Source of the DNA: a bacterium
GTDB taxonomy: Bacteria > UBP6 > UBA1177
Reading direction: 5' to 3'
NCBI GenBank assembly: GCA_017538365.1
Contig: JAFYIZ010000041.1
Span: 1-64,000, forward strand
DNA length: 64,000 nt
Shown here: one piece after another, positions 60,330-64,000 of the stretch
How positions within the stretch are numbered: position 1 is the first letter of the stretch
How the letters are laid out: each line of letters starts with the position of its first letter
Made by a program: the position numbers and the translations under genes
The notes under the pieces: generated by a model
The model's database searches: none
Seen by the model: the letters and a program-made list of their open reading frames with translations, nothing else
What the model was told of the DNA's origin: nothing

Positions 60330-61934
60330 ATGAAATTAAGATTTTTGATCCCTGTTTTTGCACTTCTTTTCCTTTTAAGCTGCGGAGACGACCCTATTTC
60401 TTCCGACGAATTTAACGATGAAGATCAGCAGGCAATCGAAAACGATGAAAATGTTCCGCATGATGATGAAAATTCCGCAGGCGGCAACGATTCTGACAGC
60501 AACACCGATACAACACACGATGACGCTGATTCGACCAATGATTCGGGTGATTCTCAATCCGGTAATGATGCCGACAATGCTGATTCGAATGACGATACCA
60601 GCGATTCCCAACCGGAAAACGACAGCGACAACGCCGATTCTGCCGATGATTCGGACAACAATGTTCCTGACAACAACGACACAACAGGCGATGATGACGC
60701 CGACACTTCCGACACTGCAAACGATACTGATGAGCAGGAAGATCATGACAATCCTGAAACCGATGAAGACAGCACAACGGATACCGACAGCGAACAGAAC
60801 GATGCAGATCAGGATTCAGGCAGCGAAACCGAAGAAGAATTGACGGTTGAACTGCCTTACAACGAAGATCCTGTTGATTTAACGCTAACTCTCATTCCTA
60901 AAATCAACAAAATCGATGTTCTTCTGCTTGTCGATATCGGACACACTTCAATGTCAACGGCACACGACAATTTAAAGGCGAACAAAAATGATGTCATCAG
61001 CGGAATCCGCGCAAAAATTCCCGATTCAGCATTCGGACTTGTCAATTTCGGACTGTTCGGAGCAAATGTCTACGAGCTGGCTCAGCCGATCACAACAGAC
61101 GCAAATCTGCTCAAAAACCAGATTGATGCTATAGTTCCGAAAACCTCAGGTACAGCAACAGATCTTAAAAAAAGATATCACACTCATGCCCTTTGGGAAG
61201 CGGCATCAGGAGAAGCTGACTACGAACAGGTAGCTCATAAAGTATCCGGAACGACACAATATTCAAGCATAAATATTCCGGCTGTAGACTGCAGCGGACA
61301 GGAAGGAACTATCGGCGGCGCATGCTTCAGAGAAGGATCGATGCCTCTTTTCATTATGGCAACGGACAACGCATTCAACGATCTCACCTATGACAATTTC
61401 GGCGAATGGAAACAGGGAGAACCGAAAACCAAACCAAAAGCCGCTGAAAAAATGAATGGAATAAACGCGAAATTCATCGGTTTTTCTCTGGCCACTTTAT
61501 CAACATCCAAGTTGCCGCAAGATTTAGGCTATATCTCGGAGAATACAAACTCTCTGACCTTGTCAAACGAAAAATTCGTTATCTCGGAAACATCCGACAA
61601 CTGGGCTACAAAAATTGCCGAAGCAGTCATAAATCTGAAGGAAAACATCAAACTCGAAGTTAAGGCGGAGATGAAGCATGTCGATAACGAATACAGTGTC
61701 GCAGACACAACAAGTTTTGTAAAATCTTTTTATCCGACAGCGGTACAGACAGTAAAAGCAGGAAGCGCGGCATCTTTCGACGTAACCTTTGAGAACAAAA
61801 TCCATGAAAACAACGACTGCGCGCCGCATATTTTCTACATAACGGTTGAAGCTACAGGCGAAGGGCTCGTTCTCGACAGCCGTGACATCAAAATTGTCGT
61901 TCCCGGCAGAGAATGCACCGAATCACTCAAATAA
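60330..61934 (+). CDS. Lipoprotein with long acidic stalk and VWA-like domain
   Basis: A 534-residue lipoprotein (lipobox LFLLSC-GDDP). Residues ~25-175 form an extremely Asp/Asn/Ser-rich stalk (many NDSD, DSAD and DDxxDT units). From about residue 185 a VWA-type Rossmann domain begins (KIDVLLLVDIGHTSMSTAHDNLKANKNDVISGI...FGLVNFG). The metal-site motif is DIGHT instead of DxSxS, so metal binding may be altered. The last ~110 residues are a beta domain with one Cys pair. Start 60330 follows TTGGAGAATGTT. It is convergent with moxR (40-nt gap), so it is not in the same operon. Confidence 0.85.
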   Translation: MKLRFLIPVFALLFLLSCGDDPISSDEFNDEDQQAIENDENVPHDDENSAGGNDSDSNTDTTHDDADSTNDSGDSQSGNDADNADSNDDTSDSQPENDSDNADSADDSDNNVPDNNDTTGDDDADTSDTANDTDEQEDHDNPETDEDSTTDTDSEQNDADQDSGSETEEELTVELPYNEDPVDLTLTLIPKINKIDVLLLVDIGHTSMSTAHDNLKANKNDVISGIRAKIPDSAFGLVNFGLFGANVYELAQPITTDANLLKNQIDAIVPKTSGTATDLKKRYHTHALWEAASGEADYEQVAHKVSGTTQYSSINIPAVDCSGQEGTIGGACFREGSMPLFIMATDNAFNDLTYDNFGEWKQGEPKTKPKAAEKMNGINAKFIGFSLATLSTSKLPQDLGYISENTNSLTLSNEKFVISETSDNWATKIAEAVINLKENIKLEVKAEMKHVDNEYSVADTTSFVKSFYPTAVQTVKAGSAASFDVTFENKIHENNDCAPHIFYITVEATGEGLVLDSRDIKIVVPGRECTESLK

Positions 61935-61974
61935 GTAAAAAAATCAGATTTTTCGAGATATTTTCAAGTAACAA

Positions 61975-62916
61975 CTAAACAGGAACTTTGATATTTTCAA
62001 GTACTGACGCGACAATTTTTTCTTTGGAAGTGCCCGAAACAAATGCCGAATTGTCGAGGATCAGCCTGTGTGCAAGAGTCGGAACCGCGTTTGAGAGAAT
62101 ATCGTCGGGAATCACAAAATCGCGCCCGTCGAATGCTGCAGTTGCCTGAGCCGCCTTCATAAGTGAAAGCGCACCTCTAGGACTTGCTCCGAGTTTTACG
62201 TTCGGAGCGTTTCTCGTTGAATCAACCAGTTTGATCATGAAATATTTGAGTTCGTCGCTCACCTTGATTTCTTCGACTGCATGTATCGCTTCGCACGCCT
62301 TTTCAAAAGAGACTGCAGGTTTAAGCTCTTCAAGCGCAGTCACAAAACCGCGACCGTTCAAAATCTCCATTTCGGCTTCTGCTGAAACGTATCCGAGCGA
62401 AAGTTTCATAGAAAAACGGTCCATCTGCGATTCGGGAAGAGCGTAAGTACCTTTCGATTCGATGTTGTTCTGCGTCGCAATGACGAAAAACGGCTTGTCA
62501 AGAACGAACTGGCCGGCATCTGTGCTTACCTGCCCTTCTCCCATCGCTTCAAGCATAGCGGACTGGGTTCGCGGAGAAGCGCGGTTGATTTCGTCGGCAA
62601 GGATCATATTGGCAAAAACAGGGCCTTTTTTAAACTCAAAAGCGGAAGTTTTCGGATTGAAAATCGAAACTCCTGTGATATCGGAAGGCATCAGATCGGG
62701 AGTAAACTGGATGCGGCTGAACTTCATGCCTAGCGACTTGGCAAGCGCTTTTGCAAGCGTGGTTTTTCCCGTTCCCGGAACATCTTCAAGCAGCAGATGA
62801 CCACCTGAAAAGAAAGCGCAGACAGTCTTCGTCAGGACGTTGTCGTGCCCTTTCACCAATTTGGCGACATTGTTTTTTACATCGTTTAAAATCTGCTGAA
62901 GTTCCTTTATTTCCAT
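61975..62916 (-). CDS. MoxR-family AAA+ ATPase
   Basis: MoxR ATPases act as chaperones that mature or regulate protein complexes, often with VWA-domain partners. The 313-residue product has Walker A (EDVPGTGKTTLAKALA), Walker B (ILADEINRASPRTQSAMLEAM), sensor-1 (FFVIATQNNIESKGTYALPESQMDRFSM) and sensor-2 (GASPRGALSLMKAAQA). Start 62916 is chosen for the AGGAGGAGAAC immediately upstream; a longer reading crosses the REP-like element. No DUF58 or VWA gene follows on this strand, unlike most moxR operons. Confidence 0.94.
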   Translation of the reverse strand: MEIKELQQILNDVKNNVAKLVKGHDNVLTKTVCAFFSGGHLLLEDVPGTGKTTLAKALAKSLGMKFSRIQFTPDLMPSDITGVSIFNPKTSAFEFKKGPVFANMILADEINRASPRTQSAMLEAMGEGQVSTDAGQFVLDKPFFVIATQNNIESKGTYALPESQMDRFSMKLSLGYVSAEAEMEILNGRGFVTALEELKPAVSFEKACEAIHAVEEIKVSDELKYFMIKLVDSTRNAPNVKLGASPRGALSLMKAAQATAAFDGRDFVIPDDILSNAVPTLAHRLILDNSAFVSGTSKEKIVASVLENIKVPV

Positions 62917-62932
62917 GTTCTCCTCCTGAAAA

Positions 62933-62985
62933 ACCTCACCCCTTTTGTTCCCCTCTCCACAGTGGAGAGGGGTTAGAGGTGAGGT
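62933..62985 (-). repeat. REP-like nested inverted repeat
   Basis: An outer pair ACCTCACC (62933-62940)/GGTGAGGT (62978-62985) encloses an inner 11-bp pair CCCCTCTCCAC (62950-62960)/GTGGAGAGGGG (62962-62972). It lies in the leader between the moxR start and the divergent arylsulfotransferase gene. This style of repeat is common as a dispersed intergenic element in environmental genomes. Confidence 0.85.
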
Positions 62986-63075
62986 CAAATCGGCGCTATA
63001 ATAACCGCACAAAATGGATTTTTCCAAAAAAAAGAGTAAAATCTTTTGTTTTTTTGTGTGTTTTAAGAGGTTGAT

Positions 63076-64000
63076 ATGAAAAGATTTTTTGTTTTGACAG
63101 CAGTTGTGGTTGTTTTTTCAATGCTTGTTTCATGCGGCGGCGGCAAATCCGATCCTGCGACTGACGGCGACAGCGAAACTCCGGATGAAGACGAAACAAC
63201 CGATGAAGAGGGCGTTACCGACACAGACCTTACAGGCTCGGTTTTCTCAATGCCTAAAATAAATCCTTCCGGCAATATTCCGCTGAGTGCGGCAGTTCCT
63301 ATGAAAACCGCAGGTGTTGCTAAAGTCACGGTTGAAGTTGCCGATATCGACGGAAAATCGGCTCCTTTCAAACGCGAATACACTGTTGCCGAAGATGCAG
63401 CGGAAAATGTTGAGATTCCCGTTTTAGGTCTTTTCCCCGCTCACAAAAACCAAGTTACAGTTGCAGCTGTTGACGCATCTGGAAAAGCAATCGACGAAAA
63501 AACTTTCGAGATAGCAACCAAGGCTCTTCCGAAAGACTTTCCGGCAATCGAAATGTCCGGCAAGATAGATTCAGGCTGGACGATGGTAAACTGGCTGCGC
63601 ACTCCCCGTTCGAGAACTGAAATGAACGGTATAGCGCTTGACGAAGAGGGTCGCGTCCGCTGGTACAGTGACTTGGCATTTCCGGTATGTTTTCCGATAG
63701 TTATCAAAGACGACACCTTTTACTGCGGCGGCGGAGAAGGTGAAACCCACGTCACGAAATACGATTTCATGGGCTACGTTCTTGAAGATATTGACGTTGC
63801 TCCGCTCGGCTACAAAAACGTCCATCACGAAGTTTTCATAAAGCCTGACGGCAACTATCTCGTCGGTGTCGACAAAGCCGGCAGCGACTACATCGAAGAC
63901 AGAGTAATAGAAATCAATCCCAGTGATCCGGCTAATCCGCAGCTTAGAAGCGTGTGGAACCTCAACGACACTTTGCCGGATGTTGCCGACCTTTTCATGG
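63076..64000 (+). CDS. Arylsulfotransferase (ASST)-like lipoprotein, 3' end outside window
   Basis: ASST enzymes move a sulfate group from one phenolic ester to another phenol in the periplasm, without PAPS. The 308 residues present start with a lipoprotein signal (SMLVSC-GGGKSD) and a short acidic stalk. An N-terminal domain follows (FSMPKINPSGNIPLSAAVPMKT..., matching the NPxGxxPLxA opening of ASST), then the first blades of a beta-propeller (SGWTMVNWLRTP, MNGIALDEEGRVRWYSDL, NVHHEVFIKPDGNYLVG). The frame is open to the last base. ATG 63076 follows AAGAGG. The catalytic His of ASST may lie beyond the window edge, so activity cannot be judged. Confidence 0.85.
   Translation, partial: MKRFFVLTAVVVVFSMLVSCGGGKSDPATDGDSETPDEDETTDEEGVTDTDLTGSVFSMPKINPSGNIPLSAAVPMKTAGVAKVTVEVADIDGKSAPFKREYTVAEDAAENVEIPVLGLFPAHKNQVTVAAVDASGKAIDEKTFEIATKALPKDFPAIEMSGKIDSGWTMVNWLRTPRSRTEMNGIALDEEGRVRWYSDLAFPVCFPIVIKDDTFYCGGGEGETHVTKYDFMGYVLEDIDVAPLGYKNVHHEVFIKPDGNYLVGVDKAGSDYIEDRVIEINPSDPANPQLRSVWNLNDTLPDVADLFM

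Noticed and set aside
1-64000. tRNA, rRNA or tmRNA genes
   Set aside because: No cloverleaf-like or rRNA-like sequence was recognised by eye in the intergenic regions; a covariance search would be needed to exclude them fully.

Overview
The window reads as a chromosomal segment of an anaerobic, diderm bacterium with deltaproteobacterial or Myxococcota-like traits. This is inferred from gene content, not from a marker tree. Supporting signs are a ferredoxin-dependent indolepyruvate oxidoreductase, a folP-cdaA-ybbR gene order, MopE-type and DUF4215-type Cys-rich repeats, FGE-fold, DUF1566 and choice-of-anchor surface proteins, and at least twelve lipoproteins with SCGG-like lipoboxes followed by acidic or Pro/Thr/Glu-rich linkers. 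Base composition is moderate and even, except for an AT-richer patch around 57.6-59.4 kb. No tRNA, rRNA, CRISPR array, IS element or phage module was seen.

Layout. 0-2 kb: end of rplM, rpsI, a terminator, metK. 2-8.2 kb: a fused IorA-IorB oxidoreductase, then an overlapping cassette of membrane protein, GT39-like glycosyltransferase and M23 peptidase. 8.3-15 kb: a 1711-residue exported coiled-coil protein and two small envelope genes. 15-17.4 kb, minus strand: sxtJ-like gene, DUF5989 gene, carbamoyltransferase. 17.6-18.8 kb: PLP aminotransferase. 18.9-30.3 kb: a long run of secreted proteins (SH3/barrel protein, FGE-fold lipoproteins, ASH, PKD/YfaP-like) with folE2 inside the run and a subtilase at its end. 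30.3-40.9 kb, minus strand: a PTTEP lipoprotein, a DUF1015 protein, a 9-bp periodic repeat, folP-cdaA-ybbR-cysC, a MopE/choice-of-anchor lipoprotein, a histidine kinase and a LysM protein.

41-50 kb, plus strand: glyoxalase-II-like hydrolase, DUF1566 lipoprotein, cysD, lysine 6-aminotransferase with an odd Lys/Ala/Cys tail, lipoprotein, membrane protein, and an amgK-murU-type pair for cell-wall sugar recycling. 50.0-52.6 kb: a consensus promoter and cobalamin riboswitch ahead of two PTTEP lipoproteins that share a repeated ~85-residue module; this is the most distinctive locus. 52.6-57.6 kb: rsmB, rpe and a large DUF1566 lipoprotein. 57.6-58.3 kb: relics of a second rpe plus lipoprotein unit. 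58.3-64 kb: a BRO/DinD-like gene, nadC, a VWA-like lipoprotein, moxR, a REP-like element, and the start of an arylsulfotransferase lipoprotein that runs off the window.

How the genes fit together. Folate (folE2, folP), NAD (nadC), methionine/SAM (metK), sulfate activation (cysC, cysD) and c-di-AMP (cdaA, ybbR) supply housekeeping functions. The bulk of the coding capacity goes to envelope and cell-surface proteins, many of them lipoproteins on long low-complexity stalks. The B12 riboswitch ties at least one such surface module to cobalamin supply.
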